64,000 nucleotides of DNA from Ramlibacter albus (GCF_014297445.1 NZ_JACORU010000001.1:1116001-1180000), one strand, 5' to 3'; numbered from the stretch's first letter, positions 15,970 through 24,970 are shown. Numbers and translations are program-made. Notes: generated by a model from the letters alone, not told the origin.

Positions 15970-16878
15970 ATGAGCACCTTCGACCCGGACGCCCTCGAAT
16001 GCCTGGCCGCCATCGTGGAGGAGGGCGGTTTCGAGCGCGCAGCGCAGCGGTTGTCGATCACGCAGTCGGCGGTGTCGCAACGGCTGAGGGCACTCGAGGC
16101 GCAGGTCGGCACGGTGCTCATCGTTCGCAGCCGGCCGCTCAAGCCCACCTCGGCAGGCCAGCTGCTGCTCAAGCATACGAAACAGCTGAGGTTGCTGCGG
16201 GCCGACCTGGAGCGCGACCTGAAGGAACTGGCCCCCAGCTCGGCGGGTGGCAATCGAGAGGAGGAGCGCGTCTCGATCGCCATCAATGCCGACTCGATCG
16301 CGACCTGGGCATTGCCGGCCCTGAACGGGCTGGCCCGTGACGGCCTGCCGATGGAGATCATCACCGACGACCAGGACTTCACGCACGAGTGGCTGCGCGA
16401 AGGGCAGGTGCTGGGCTGCGTCACGACGCTGAAGCAGGCACTGCGTGGCTGCAAGGTGGTGCCGCTGGGCGCGATGAACTACATCGCGATCGCGCAGAAG
16501 GCTTTGGCGCACGAGCGATTCCCGAAAGGGCTCACGCCGCACAACTTCCGCGACGTGCCCTTCATCGCGTTCAACCGCAAGGACGACATGCAGGCCGAAT
16601 TCGTCGGCAAAGCGTTCGGCCTGAAGCGTGTGGCGCTCAACCAGCTGTTCGTGCCCAGCTCGGAGGGCCAGGTCCGGGCGGTGCTTTCAGGCTGGGGTGT
16701 GAGCGTGGTGCCGGAGCTGCTGGCACGGCCGCTGCTCGAGAGGGGCGAGCTGGTGAACCTGGCGCCCGCGCATGCGGTGCCGGTGCAGCTCTACTGGCAC
16801 TGCTGGAATCTGGAATCGGAAGTGCTGGACTCGCTCACCGCCGCGCTGACGGCGGCGGCGGAGAAATCGCTCGCCTAA
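15970..16878 (+). CDS. argP: LysR-family regulator, ArgP/IciA type
   Basis: A 302-residue LysR regulator. The HTH is at residues about 18-40 (GGFERAAQRLSITQSAVSQRLRALE), and the effector domain includes ITDDQDFTHEWLREGQVLGCVTT and FIAFNRKDDMQ, which match the ArgP branch. ArgP proteins sense lysine or arginine and control export or basic amino acid metabolism. Here the divergent neighbour is dadA, separated by 77 bases, rather than the usual LysE-type exporter, so dadA is a candidate target. The stop overlaps that of a small convergent gene. Confidence 0.88.
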   Translation: MSTFDPDALECLAAIVEEGGFERAAQRLSITQSAVSQRLRALEAQVGTVLIVRSRPLKPTSAGQLLLKHTKQLRLLRADLERDLKELAPSSAGGNREEERVSIAINADSIATWALPALNGLARDGLPMEIITDDQDFTHEWLREGQVLGCVTTLKQALRGCKVVPLGAMNYIAIAQKALAHERFPKGLTPHNFRDVPFIAFNRKDDMQAEFVGKAFGLKRVALNQLFVPSSEGQVRAVLSGWGVSVVPELLARPLLERGELVNLAPAHAVPVQLYWHCWNLESEVLDSLTAALTAAAEKSLA

Positions 16879-17021
16879 TGCGAGTTGAAGAGGATCGCGT
16901 CGTGCGAGAGGAAGTTGTGCAGGCCGGACAGCTCCGGCCCGAACAGCGCCAGCAACACGGCGGCAGCGACCGCCGCCATCCAGGCGAGCGTCGGTGTCCA
17001 CAGCGGGTGTTGGTGTTTCAT
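16875..17021 (-). CDS. Small single-pass membrane protein, function unknown
   Basis: A 48-residue reading frame starting MKHQHPLWTPTL, with one hydrophobic helix (MAAVAAAVLLALFG) and a polar C-terminal tail. AAGGGAG is placed well before the ATG at 17021, and its stop overlaps the argP stop in the compact style of this genome, which supports it being real. It is too short for confident family assignment. Confidence 0.5.
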   Translation of the reverse strand: MKHQHPLWTPTLAWMAAVAAAVLLALFGPELSGLHNFLSHDAILFNSH

Positions 17022-17143
17022 GGCCAGGCTCCCTTCGCGTTGTAGATGTGGCCGCTGCGAAGTTTCGCAAGGGTGGCCGCTTCCTTCCATGTTTTTCGGG
17101 TAAACGACTCGCGCGAATTGTTCGCAGGGGTAACGCGCAACGG

Positions 17144-17953
17144 TCATCGGACATCCAGCACGAAGTGCGGTACGAACGCGTCCTGCTCGCGACGGTACGC
17201 ATACCCCAGTGGATTCGCGACGACGCGGCAGCCCGCTTCGACATAGTCCTGCGGGCAATGCAGGTGCCCGTGCAGCCAGTACCGCGCCAGCGGCAGCAGC
17301 TCGTCCAGCGAGTTGCAGAAGCCGGCCGTGCCCGGCGTCACGCCATAGCGCGGGTCCGCGCTGCGCAGGCTCGGCGCGAAGTGGGTCGCGACGACGGTGG
17401 TGCCTTCGTACGGTTGCGCGAGCGCGGCCGCCAGCCACTTGCGGCACTTGCACCCGAGCTCGCGCCATTCCTCCGCCAGCAACGGCCGCCCGTAGCGGGT
17501 GCCGGCCATCTTCTCGAGGTAGAAGTTCGCGGCGCGAAAGGCCTTGTGGCGCAGCTTGATGCGGCGCTCCTCGTTCGTCGATTCGTCGGCCAGCGCGTCG
17601 AAGTCGGTCCAGAGGGTGGTACCGATAAAGCGTACTCCGCCCATGAGGAGGACTTCGCGCTCCAGCCACGTGATGCCCAGCCGCTCGCACGTTTCCCGCA
17701 GCCGCGCATGCGTGGCGTCGAAGTCGAGGTTGTCGTACTCGTGGTTGCCGGGCACGTAGAGCACGGGGACGGGCCACGTGCCGAGCCTCGGAGAGAAGCG
17801 GTCGAGCCCGAAGTCCTCGCCGGGCAGTTTCGAGTTGCGCTGGTAGGAACCGACGTCCCCGAGCAGCAACAGCAGTTCCGCATCGGGTGCGGGCGTCGCA
17901 ACGAACTTGGGCTGGGTTTCGAGATGCAGGTCCGAAAGAAGCTGGATTTTCAC
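17144..17953 (-). CDS. Metallophosphoesterase
   Basis: A 269-residue calcineurin-like phosphoesterase from the GTG at 17953. The metal-binding motifs are DLHLE near the N-terminus, GDVGSYQ, GNHEY, THFAP and the C-terminal GHLHCPQD. The GTG start follows the stop of the kinase gene by four bases and begins VKIQLLSDLHLE as in relatives; an ATG at 18004 would overlap the kinase. The substrate is unknown. It is probably co-transcribed with the upstream PAS kinase, without an obvious functional reason. Confidence 0.88.
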   Translation of the reverse strand: MKIQLLSDLHLETQPKFVATPAPDAELLLLLGDVGSYQRNSKLPGEDFGLDRFSPRLGTWPVPVLYVPGNHEYDNLDFDATHARLRETCERLGITWLEREVLLMGGVRFIGTTLWTDFDALADESTNEERRIKLRHKAFRAANFYLEKMAGTRYGRPLLAEEWRELGCKCRKWLAAALAQPYEGTTVVATHFAPSLRSADPRYGVTPGTAGFCNSLDELLPLARYWLHGHLHCPQDYVEAGCRVVANPLGYAYRREQDAFVPHFVLDVR

Positions 17954-17957
17954 CCGC

Positions 17958-19895
17958 TCATTGTGCGGAAGCCGGGGCCACAACGGGGGCCGGCAGCCGC
18001 ACATGGAAGATCGTGCCGTGGCCGGGCTCGCTTTCCACTTCGATGGTGCCCTGGTGCAGCTCGACGCATTCCTTCACGATGTTCAGCCCGATGCCCGTGC
18101 CCTGGATGTTGCCGACGTTGCCGCCGCGATGGAAAGTCTCGAACAGGCGCGGCAGGTCGTCCTTGGGGATGCCGATGCCGCGGTCCTGCACCGAGAACAC
18201 GAGGCGGTCGTCGTCGTGCTCGGTGGCGACATAGCACTCCACCACGGTGTCCGGCGGCGAGTACTTCAGCGCGTTGCCCAGCAGGTTGACGAGGATGTGC
18301 CGCACGAGCTTCACGTCCATCAGGCGAGGCTCGTCGAGGCCGTCGCAGCGCATCTCGATGCGCGAGGCCTGCGGGTTCGCCTGGTCCATTTCCGCGGCTA
18401 CCTGCACCAGCAGGTCGGGCACCGAGCGCGGCAGCGGGTCGAAAGCGAGGCGGCCCGCTTCGAGCTTGCTCGTGAGCAGGATGTTCTCGACCATGCCGTT
18501 CATGCGCGTCACCGCGCTGCGGATCTGCTGCACGATCTCCTTGCGCTCGTGCGTCGGCAAACGCGCGCCGTAGTCGTCGAGCAGCTCCACCGAAGAAAGG
18601 ATCGCGGCCAGCGGCGTGCGGAACTCGTGCGACGCCACCGCGACGAAGCGCGACTTCAGCTGCGACAGCTCGCGCTCGCGGGCGAGCGCGTTGCGCATGT
18701 CCTGCTCGACCTGCCGGCGCTCGGTGACGTCCATCAGGAAGTTCAGCGTCGCGGGCTGGCCCTGCCACTCGAACAGCACGCCCGAGATCTCCAGCCAGCG
18801 CACCGAGCCGCCGGAGTGGATCACGCGGAACTGGTAGTGGTTCTCCACCGGCTCGCCGCGCAGGCGCTTGAGGTGGTTGCCAAGCACGCGCTCGCGGTCA
18901 TCGGGGTGGATGAACTCGATGAAGGGCTTGGATTTGGCGGTCTCGAGGTCCTGCCCGGTCTGCTCCAGCGCCTTCGGGTTCGCGTAGAGGATGCGGCCGC
19001 CGGCGGTGATGAGGATGCCCTCGTTCACGTTCTCCACCACCTTGCGGTACTTCGCCTCCGACTCGGCCAGCGCGCGCGCCTGCGCCTTGCGCCGCGAGAT
19101 GTCGCGCACGAAGGAGCTGAAGGTGTAGCCCTGCGCGGTGCGAACCGGCCACACCGAGAGCTCCACGTCGAACTCCTCGCCGCTGCGCTTGAGGGCGCGA
19201 GTCTCCACGCGCCGCTGGAAGATCTGAGAGGAGCCGTCCTGCAGGAAGCGCTGGATGCCCGCTTCGTGCCATTTGCGGTGCACCGGAGGGATGATGAGCT
19301 CGGTGAGCAGCTTGCCCACCGCCTCGTACCGCGCCCAGCCGAACACGCGCTCGGCGGCCTGGTTCCAGTCGATCACGTGGCCCTGCTCGTCGATGGTGAT
19401 GACGGGGTCGTTCGCGGTGGCGATCAGCGCTTCGAGGCGCGCCGTCGCGTCGCTCAGGCTGCGTTCCGCGTCGGTGCGCCGGCTGATCTCCTCGCGCAGC
19501 TGCGCGGAGGTGTCGACCTGCCAGGAGATGTCGCGCGCCACGTGCGTCACGCGCGTTTCGCCGTTCGGCCCCTTGGTCGCGAACGCGCGCTCGCGCAGCC
19601 GCGCATTGCGCCACGCCCGCTCGCCGCGCGCGGGCGGCAGCTTGACGCGGTATTCCTCGACGTAGCCGGCCAGGGGCAGGCCGTTGCGCAGGCGCCTCAG
19701 CGTGGGCGCGTCCTCCGGGACGATGCGGTCGAGCAGCACGTCGGCGCCGGGGCCGAGCTGGGCGGCACTGGTGTGCCAGAAGCGCTCGAACGCGGGGTTG
19801 GTGTAGACCACGCGGCTGGTCGCCGCGTCCCACACCCACAGCATCTCCTCGATGGCCTGCGCCAGTTGGGCAATTCCATCGTCGGGCTCAGCCAT
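17958..19895 (-). CDS. PAS-domain sensor histidine kinase
   Basis: A 645-residue kinase with no evident membrane segment. Three PAS-like modules run over roughly residues 8-135, 150-275 and 280-405, including the PAS blocks TIDEQGHVIDWNQAAERVFGW and ITAGGRILYANPKALEQTG. The dimerisation domain carries the phosphoacceptor in SHEFRTPLAAIL (His423). The ATPase domain follows with NLLGNALKYS, DRGIGIP and GTGIGLNIVK. It is probably a soluble redox- or ligand-sensing kinase. No response regulator is adjacent, so its partner is elsewhere. The metallophosphoesterase gene follows after four bases. Confidence 0.92.
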   Translation of the reverse strand: MAEPDDGIAQLAQAIEEMLWVWDAATSRVVYTNPAFERFWHTSAAQLGPGADVLLDRIVPEDAPTLRRLRNGLPLAGYVEEYRVKLPPARGERAWRNARLRERAFATKGPNGETRVTHVARDISWQVDTSAQLREEISRRTDAERSLSDATARLEALIATANDPVITIDEQGHVIDWNQAAERVFGWARYEAVGKLLTELIIPPVHRKWHEAGIQRFLQDGSSQIFQRRVETRALKRSGEEFDVELSVWPVRTAQGYTFSSFVRDISRRKAQARALAESEAKYRKVVENVNEGILITAGGRILYANPKALEQTGQDLETAKSKPFIEFIHPDDRERVLGNHLKRLRGEPVENHYQFRVIHSGGSVRWLEISGVLFEWQGQPATLNFLMDVTERRQVEQDMRNALARERELSQLKSRFVAVASHEFRTPLAAILSSVELLDDYGARLPTHERKEIVQQIRSAVTRMNGMVENILLTSKLEAGRLAFDPLPRSVPDLLVQVAAEMDQANPQASRIEMRCDGLDEPRLMDVKLVRHILVNLLGNALKYSPPDTVVECYVATEHDDDRLVFSVQDRGIGIPKDDLPRLFETFHRGGNVGNIQGTGIGLNIVKECVELHQGTIEVESEPGHGTIFHVRLPAPVVAPASAQ

Positions 19896-19929
19896 CGGCC
19901 GAGCATAGCGCCAGCCCGCCGCGGCTTGC

Positions 19930-20907
19930 CTAGAGCCGAACCCCAGCGCCCTTGACCGTGGGCGCGAGCTGGCCGACCTGGTCCTTCACGAAGCTGGTGA
20001 AGGCACCGGGGCTCGCGGCGTTGGGCGCGATGCCCAGCTCACCCATCTTCGTCTTCACGGCGGGCACCGCCAGCACTTCGTTCACCGCGGTGTTCAGCCG
20101 CGCGACGATGTCCGCGGGCATCTTCGGCGGCCCGGACAGGCCGAAGAAGTTGTCCAGCACCAGCTTGCGCTGGCCGAGCTCGGCGACGCTGGGCACGTCG
20201 GGCACCAGCGGCGAGCGGCTGGCGGAGGTCACCATCAGCGGCACGAGCTGCCCGCTCTTGAAGTAGGGCACGAAGGCGGTGAGCACGTCGATGCCGACCG
20301 GCACCACGCCGGCGATCAGGTCGGTGGTCATCGGCGCGCCGCCGCGGTAGGGCACGTGGACCATGTTGATGCCCAGCGTGTTCTTCATCAGCTCGCCGTA
20401 GATGTGGCCGATGGAGGCGGGGCCGCCGGAGCCGAAGTCGAGGCGGCCGGCCTTCTTCGCCGCCGCTTCGAGGTCCGCCAGCGTCTTGATGCCCGCTTTC
20501 GGGTTGGCCATGACCACGCACGGGGCACTGCCGATCAGCGCGATGTGGGTGAAGCCGTCGACCGGGTCGTAGGGCTGCTTCTCCAGCGCGAACGGGCCGA
20601 TGGAGATCGGTGTCGAGTTGGACAGCATCAGTGTGTAGCCGTCGGCCGGTGCCTGGTGCACCACGAGCCCGCCCACGCTGCCGCCCGCACCGGGCCGGTT
20701 GTCGACGACGACACCCTGGCCGAGTTTGGAGGCGAGCTGCTCCGCGACGACGCGCGCGACGATGTCGCTCGCACCGCCGGCGGGGAAGGTGACGACGATC
20801 TTGATCGGCTTGTCCGGCCACGCCGCACGGGCGGGCAGGTTCCAGGCCGCCGCGGTGGCGGCGAGCACTTTGAGGGCGCGGCGGCGGCCGCTGTCGGCGA
20901 TGGGCAT
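19930..20907 (-). CDS. Bug/TctC-family tripartite tricarboxylate transport substrate-binding protein
   Basis: A 325-residue periplasmic binding protein with a signal peptide containing twin arginines (RRRALKVLAATAAAWNLPARAAWP). Family blocks are PIKIVVTFPAGGASDIVAR, VVDNRPGAGGSVGG and the SNSTPISIGPFA region. Bug proteins bind carboxylates or related small molecules for a TctAB permease; Burkholderiales carry many orphan copies like this one, since no tctA/tctB is nearby. It starts 77 bases downstream of the LysR gene on the same strand, and that regulator may respond to its ligand. Confidence 0.92.
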   Translation of the reverse strand: MPIADSGRRRALKVLAATAAAWNLPARAAWPDKPIKIVVTFPAGGASDIVARVVAEQLASKLGQGVVVDNRPGAGGSVGGLVVHQAPADGYTLMLSNSTPISIGPFALEKQPYDPVDGFTHIALIGSAPCVVMANPKAGIKTLADLEAAAKKAGRLDFGSGGPASIGHIYGELMKNTLGINMVHVPYRGGAPMTTDLIAGVVPVGIDVLTAFVPYFKSGQLVPLMVTSASRSPLVPDVPSVAELGQRKLVLDNFFGLSGPPKMPADIVARLNTAVNEVLAVPAVKTKMGELGIAPNAASPGAFTSFVKDQVGQLAPTVKGAGVRL

Positions 20908-20984
20908 GGTGTCTCCTGCTGGTGGTACGCAGGCACGACGCAAGCGGTGTGCCACGGCCACTGTCGGGCACCTGACGGCGCCCG

Positions 20985-21938
20985 TCAATCGGGGTTGAAT
21001 GCTTTCTTCGCTGCCGCCGCCACGGCCAGCCGCAGCCACGCATGGTCGCCGCGCTGCCCCTGGCGGCGGTGCCACAGGGACTCGACGTGCACCGGCGGCA
21101 CGGAGAAGGGGAGTTCGCGCACCGTGAGCTGCTCCGCCATGCCGGTCACGCGCACGAAATGCCGTGGCAGCACCGTGAGCAGGTCGGAGGTCGACACCAC
21201 CCGTCCCGCGGTGAAGAACTGGTTGACCGTGAGCACCACGCGCCGCTTCTGCCCGAGCGAGGCGAGTGCCTGGTCGATGAAGCCGAATGGCCGCCCGGAG
21301 AACGACACGAGCAGGTGGTGCGCGTCGCAATAGCGCTTGAGCGTGAGCGGGCCGCGCGACAACGGGTGGCCGTCGCGCATCACGCATACATATTCGCCGT
21401 GGTACAGGCGCTCGTGGTCGAACGGCGCCACCCGGCCGGCCTGCGCCTGGGCCGTGAGATCCGCGAGCACCGCGGGGAAGAAGCCGACGGCGAGGTCGAT
21501 CAGGCCTTCGTCCAGCAGCTTGCGCGGGTCCCGCGTGGTGAGCGGCAGCACGCGCATCGACACGCCCGGCGCATCGGTCTCGATGATCTCCACCAGCCCC
21601 GGCATCAGTTCCGCAGCCGTCGCATCGGCCATGGCGAGCACGAAGGTGTTATTGGCCTCCGAGGCAGTGAAGTCGCCCGGCGCGAACGAAGCCTCCAGCT
21701 GCCTCAGTGCATCGCTCACCGCCGGCCACAGCGCCACGGCGCGGGGCGTGGGCTCGACGCCATACCCGCTGCGGGTGACGAGCCGGTCGCCCAGCGACTC
21801 GCGCAGGCGGTTCAGCGCGTTGCTCACCGCCGGCTGCGTCATGTTGAGGTTGCGCGCCGCCCGGGTGAGGTTGCGCTCGGTCATCACCTGGTCGAACACA
21901 CGCAGCAGGTTCAGGTCGAGGTTGCGGAAGCTGGCCAT
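20985..21938 (-). CDS. LysR-family transcriptional regulator
   Basis: A 317-residue LysR protein opening MASFRNLDLNLLRVFDQVMTE, with HTH segment NLTRAARNLNMTQPAVSNALNRLRE (about residues 23-47) and a periplasmic-binding-like effector domain. The opening LNLLRVFDQVM is typical of the NahR/LinR-like branch, whose ligands are often aromatics, but the ligand cannot be read here. It is followed by the Bug receptor gene. An imperfectly spaced inverted repeat directly upstream of its start (21940-21961) may be its own operator. Confidence 0.9.
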   Translation of the reverse strand: MASFRNLDLNLLRVFDQVMTERNLTRAARNLNMTQPAVSNALNRLRESLGDRLVTRSGYGVEPTPRAVALWPAVSDALRQLEASFAPGDFTASEANNTFVLAMADATAAELMPGLVEIIETDAPGVSMRVLPLTTRDPRKLLDEGLIDLAVGFFPAVLADLTAQAQAGRVAPFDHERLYHGEYVCVMRDGHPLSRGPLTLKRYCDAHHLLVSFSGRPFGFIDQALASLGQKRRVVLTVNQFFTAGRVVSTSDLLTVLPRHFVRVTGMAEQLTVRELPFSVPPVHVESLWHRRQGQRGDHAWLRLAVAAAAKKAFNPD

Positions 21939-21939
21939 A

Positions 21940-21961
21940 GATGCCCTGAATGATAGGCATC
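21940..21961. promoter_or_regulatory. Inverted repeat upstream of the LysR gene
   Basis: GATGCC and GGCATC are separated by ten bases immediately upstream of the LysR start codon. Regulators of this family bind T-N11-A type dyads near their own promoters, so this is a candidate autoregulatory site; no experimental support. Confidence 0.4.
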
Positions 21962-21972
21962 ACAAATCAAAA

Positions 21973-22002
21973 TTGGCAAAATATCAGTGGTAACCCTAAT
22001 AT
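21973..22002 (+). promoter_or_regulatory. Sigma-70 promoter for the two small genes
   Basis: TTGGCA (21973-21978) and TAATAT (21997-22002) with an 18-base spacer form a good housekeeping promoter reading toward the gene at 22052. A strong AAGGAGAAGG ribosome site follows before that start. Confidence 0.55.
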
Positions 22003-22051
22003 TCGCTCAACACAGTAATCCCGCTGTGCTGGGAACAAGAAGGAGAAGGTC

Positions 22052-22360
22052 ATGAGCCGCTTCGTCCACATCGAATACCCGACCCGTCACCCCGGCGTCG
22101 TCCGTCTCGAGCGTACCGCTCGCGTCATCCGCAAAGCCCACGTGGGCACCTACTTCCTCGCCGCGCTTGCCTTCATCGGCGCGCCGGTCCGCAAGCTCGC
22201 CGCTGCCCTGGGCACCAGCGCGGGCAAGTGGGCCGAGGCCCGCCGCCAAGCCCGCGAGGACGAGAAGCTCTGGAACCTGGCGCTGACCGATGCCCGTGTG
22301 ATGGCCGACCTCAGCCGCGCGATGGGTGCCGAAGCCCTGAACATCAAGCGCTACTACTGA
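22052..22360 (+). CDS. Small conserved-looking hypothetical protein
   Basis: A 102-residue protein, basic at the N-terminus (YPTRHPGVVRLERTARVIRKAH), with one moderately hydrophobic stretch (YFLAALAFIGAP) and a charged helical C-terminal half. The gene has a clear promoter, a strong Shine-Dalgarno sequence and a terminator after the next gene, so it is very probably expressed. I do not recognise the family; a membrane-associated small protein is possible. Confidence 0.75.
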   Translation: MSRFVHIEYPTRHPGVVRLERTARVIRKAHVGTYFLAALAFIGAPVRKLAAALGTSAGKWAEARRQAREDEKLWNLALTDARVMADLSRAMGAEALNIKRYY

Positions 22361-22369
22361 GGTGACGCC

Positions 22370-22525
22370 ATGGCAGCGCTGGCCCGCACCTCGTGGGTCG
22401 GCCTGTTGCTCACGCGGCTGCCGCGGCCGCTGGTCCGGGTGCTCGACGAGTGGTCTTACCGCGTCGCGCAACAGAGGGCCGAACGACGCCGCGCAGCTGT
22501 CATGAAGCGGCAAGCCGCCCGATGA
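22370..22525 (+). CDS. Small hypothetical protein (51 residues)
   Basis: An ATG at 22370, nine bases after the preceding stop with GGTGA before it, opens a 51-residue frame: a hydrophobic stretch (TSWVGLLLTRLP) and a very basic C-terminus (RVAQQRAERRRAAVMKRQAAR). It ends directly before a strong terminator, which supports a two-gene transcript with its neighbour. Function unknown. Confidence 0.6.
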   Translation: MAALARTSWVGLLLTRLPRPLVRVLDEWSYRVAQQRAERRRAAVMKRQAAR

Positions 22526-22551
22526 AAAAAGCCACCTTGCGGTGGCTTTTT
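22525..22551. terminator. Bidirectional intrinsic terminator between small genes and pckG
   Basis: GCCACC, a TTGC loop and GGTGGC form a stem flanked by an A-run before and a T-run after, so it can end both the plus-strand transcript of the small genes and the minus-strand pckG transcript. Confidence 0.8.
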
Positions 22552-22553
22552 GT

Positions 22554-24404
22554 TCATGCGGCCAAGCGCTTTTCGATCTGCGCCTTGGTCTCGGTGAGCT
22601 CCGCGGGCAGGTGGTACGACAGCTGCTGGAACAGCTCCGCGTGCAGCTGCAGCTCCTTGACCCAGGCCGCCTTGTCGATGCTGGTGACCTTGCCGAACTG
22701 GTCGCGCGTGAAGTCCAAGCCGGTCCAGTTGAGCTCTTCATAGGCGGGGCTCACTCCGAACACGTGCTCGGTACCGGTGGCGCGGCCTTCGATGCGGTCG
22801 ATCATCCACTTGAGCACGCGCATGTTCTCGCCGTAGCCCGGCCACACGAACTTGCCGTCCTCGCCCTTGCGGAACCAGTTGGTCGTGTAGATCTTCGGCA
22901 GCTTCGCGCCGCTGGCTTGCAGCTTCTTGCCGAGCGACAGCCAGTGCTGGAAGTAGTCGCTCATGTTGTAGCCGGTGAACGGCAGCATCGCGAACGGGTC
23001 GCGGCGCACCACGCCTTGCGCGCCGCCGGCGGCCGCGGTCGTCTCCGAGCCCATGGTCGCGGCCATGTACACGCCCTCGACCCAGTTGCGGGCCTCGGTC
23101 ACCAGCGGCACCGTCGTCGAGCGGCGGCCGCCGAAGATGAAAGCGTCGATCGCCACGCCCTGCGGGTTGTCCCAATCGCTGTCCAGCGCCGGGTTGTTGA
23201 CGGCGGACACGGTGAAGCGCGCGTTCGGGTGGGCGGCCTTGGCGCCGGTCTTCTCGGCGATCTCGGGCGTCCAGTCCTTGCCCTGCCAGTCGATGCAGTG
23301 CGCGGGCGGCGGGCCCATGTTCTCCCACCACACGTCGCCGTCGTCGGTGAGCGCGACGTTCGTGAAGATCACGTTCTTGTCGAGGCTCGCCATGCAATTG
23401 GGGTTGGTCTTCGTGTTCGTGCCCGGGGCCACGCCGAAGTAGCCCGCCTCGGGGTTGATCGCGTACAGGCGGCCATCCTTGCCGGGCTTGATCCAGGCGA
23501 TGTCGTCACCGATGGTCGTGACCTTCCAGCCCTCGAAGCCCTTGGGCGGGATCAGCATCGCGAAGTTGGTCTTGCCGCAGGCCGACGGGAAAGCGGCAGC
23601 CACGTGATACTTCTTGCCCTCGGGCGAGGTCACGCCCAGGATCAGCATGTGCTCGGCCAGCCAGCCTTCATCGCGGCCCATGGTGGACGCGATGCGCAGC
23701 GCGAAGCACTTCTTGCCCAGCAGCGCGTTGCCGCCGTAGCCGGAGCCGTACGACCAGATCTCGCGCGACTCGGGGTAGTGCACGATGTACTTGGTCGTGT
23801 TGCAGGGCCAGCTCACGTCCTTCTCGCCCGGCTCCAGCGGCGCGCCCACGGTGTGCACGCAGGGCACGAACTCGCCGTCCACGCCGAGCACGTCGTAAAC
23901 GGCCTTGCCCATGCGGGTCATGATGCGCATGTTCACGGCGACGTACGGGCTGTCGGACAGCTCGATGCCGATGTGCGCGATGGGCGAGCCGAGCGGGCCC
24001 ATCGAGAACGGCACGACGTACATCGTGCGGCCGCGCATGCAGCCGTCGAACAGGGGTTGCAGCGTCGCGCGCATCTCGGCCGGGGCCATCCAGTTGTTCG
24101 TGGGGCCGGCGTCTTCCTTCTTCTGCGAGCAGATGAAGGTGCGGTCTTCCACGCGCGCCACGTCGCTCGGGTCGGAGCAGGCGAGGTAGGAGTTGGGGCG
24201 CCTGATCGGGTCCAGCTTGCGGAAGGTGCCGGCGTCCACCAGTTGCTGGCAGAGGCGGTCGTATTCTTCCTGGCTGCCGTCGCACCAGTAGACCTGGTCC
24301 GGCTTGCACAGGGCGACCATGTCGGCCACCCAGGCGATCAGTTTGGCATTCTTGACGTAGCCGGGGGCCTGCAGGTTCAGGCCCTGCATCACGGGTGAAT
24401 TCAT
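22554..24404 (-). CDS. pckG: Phosphoenolpyruvate carboxykinase (GTP)
   Basis: A 616-residue GTP-type [18 protein letters not shown] holds the kinase-1a P-loop with the reactive Cys, [26 protein letters not shown] and WMAPAEM are substrate-site blocks, and the NP region is seen near [11 protein letters not shown]. It interconverts oxaloacetate and phosphoenolpyruvate in gluconeogenesis. Length agrees with the family (about 600-620). The ATG at 24404 begins [19 protein letters not shown]; an in-frame ATG further upstream (24566) would include a hairpin region and is unlikely. Gluconeogenic regulation is expected but no known operator was recognised. Confidence 0.95.
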   Translation of the reverse strand: MNSPVMQGLNLQAPGYVKNAKLIAWVADMVALCKPDQVYWCDGSQEEYDRLCQQLVDAGTFRKLDPIRRPNSYLACSDPSDVARVEDRTFICSQKKEDAGPTNNWMAPAEMRATLQPLFDGCMRGRTMYVVPFSMGPLGSPIAHIGIELSDSPYVAVNMRIMTRMGKAVYDVLGVDGEFVPCVHTVGAPLEPGEKDVSWPCNTTKYIVHYPESREIWSYGSGYGGNALLGKKCFALRIASTMGRDEGWLAEHMLILGVTSPEGKKYHVAAAFPSACGKTNFAMLIPPKGFEGWKVTTIGDDIAWIKPGKDGRLYAINPEAGYFGVAPGTNTKTNPNCMASLDKNVIFTNVALTDDGDVWWENMGPPPAHCIDWQGKDWTPEIAEKTGAKAAHPNARFTVSAVNNPALDSDWDNPQGVAIDAFIFGGRRSTTVPLVTEARNWVEGVYMAATMGSETTAAAGGAQGVVRRDPFAMLPFTGYNMSDYFQHWLSLGKKLQASGAKLPKIYTTNWFRKGEDGKFVWPGYGENMRVLKWMIDRIEGRATGTEHVFGVSPAYEELNWTGLDFTRDQFGKVTSIDKAAWVKELQLHAELFQQLSYHLPAELTETKAQIEKRLAA

Positions 24405-24429
24405 TGTCCGAAGCTCCAAAGTATCAAAA

Positions 24430-24487
24430 CCGATTTCCAAAAGGAGCTCGCGGAAAGGACGCCTCCCGAAGGCCTTTTTGAAATCGG
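24430..24487 (-). other. Long hairpin in the pckG leader region
   Basis: CCGATTTCCAAAAGG (24430-24444) and CCTTTTTGAAATCGG (24473-24487) are inverted repeats with one mismatch over 15 bases, separated by 28 bases. On the minus strand this lies 25-85 bases upstream of the pckG start and may be a leader structure, an mRNA stabiliser or an attenuator. The rest of the 24405-24704 gap holds three ATGCA-containing repeats (24555-24582), a GC hairpin (24667-24685) and no convincing gene. Confidence 0.45.
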
Positions 24488-24704
24488 GCTTGCCCGTCGG
24501 TCGAGGCATTTTAGGGAACGGACCCTTTCCTCCGCTTTCATCGGGCTGCAATTCCATGCAAAACATGCATGAGGTTATGCATAGCGGCCACGGAGGTATG
24601 TACCTTACAAACCCGGTTGGAACTTGGGGCCTTGAAAGCGCAGTGAATGAGCGTAGGTAGGCCCTACCCGGCAGGCTTTGCCGGGCAACCTAGCGGGAGT
24701 CAAG

Positions 24705-24929
24705 ATGACGCCTTACGAACAATGGAAGGCAATGTGCGATGAATGCGATGCGGCCGACAAGGCACATCGAGAAACGCTGAACAAGGTCACGGCACAGATG
24801 ATGCCCGGCTCGTCCGGCAACCCCAGCATGCAGGACTTGGATGCGTGGGAGGCGGCTCGGGGCAAGTACGACGCGATCCGCGCGAAGATGGACGATTTCA
24901 TTGCCGCGCACTTCGGGCGGCACAAGTAG
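24705..24929 (+). CDS. Small hypothetical protein (74 residues)
   Basis: The ATG at 24705 has GGGAG six bases upstream and was preferred to an upstream ATG inside a GC hairpin. The product is polar and mostly helical (MTPYEQWKAMCDECDAADKA, then a linker, then WEAARGKYDAIRAKMDDFIA). A good terminator follows 16 bases after the stop. No family recognised. It is the first gene of the lower-G+C insert and has no paralogue in the window. Confidence 0.6.
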   Translation: MTPYEQWKAMCDECDAADKAHRETLNKVTAQMMPGSSGNPSMQDLDAWEAARGKYDAIRAKMDDFIAAHFGRHK

Positions 24930-24944
24930 CTCACCCACCAAACC

Positions 24945-24970
24945 ACCGGCCCTAGTGGCCGGTTTTCTTT
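24945..24970. terminator. Intrinsic terminator at the end of two convergent small genes
   Basis: ACCGGCC and GGCCGGT with a five-base loop, followed by TTTCTTTT. It ends the 74-residue gene and overlaps the stop codon of the convergent 43-residue frame. Confidence 0.75.

Noticed and set aside
22542..24398. 618-codon plus-strand frame opposite pckG
   Set aside because: Antisense shadow of a clear pckG gene; composition is His/Arg/Val-rich without domains.
24478..24660. 60-codon plus-strand frame upstream of the 74-residue gene
   Set aside because: It spans the pckG leader hairpin and has no proper ribosome site.
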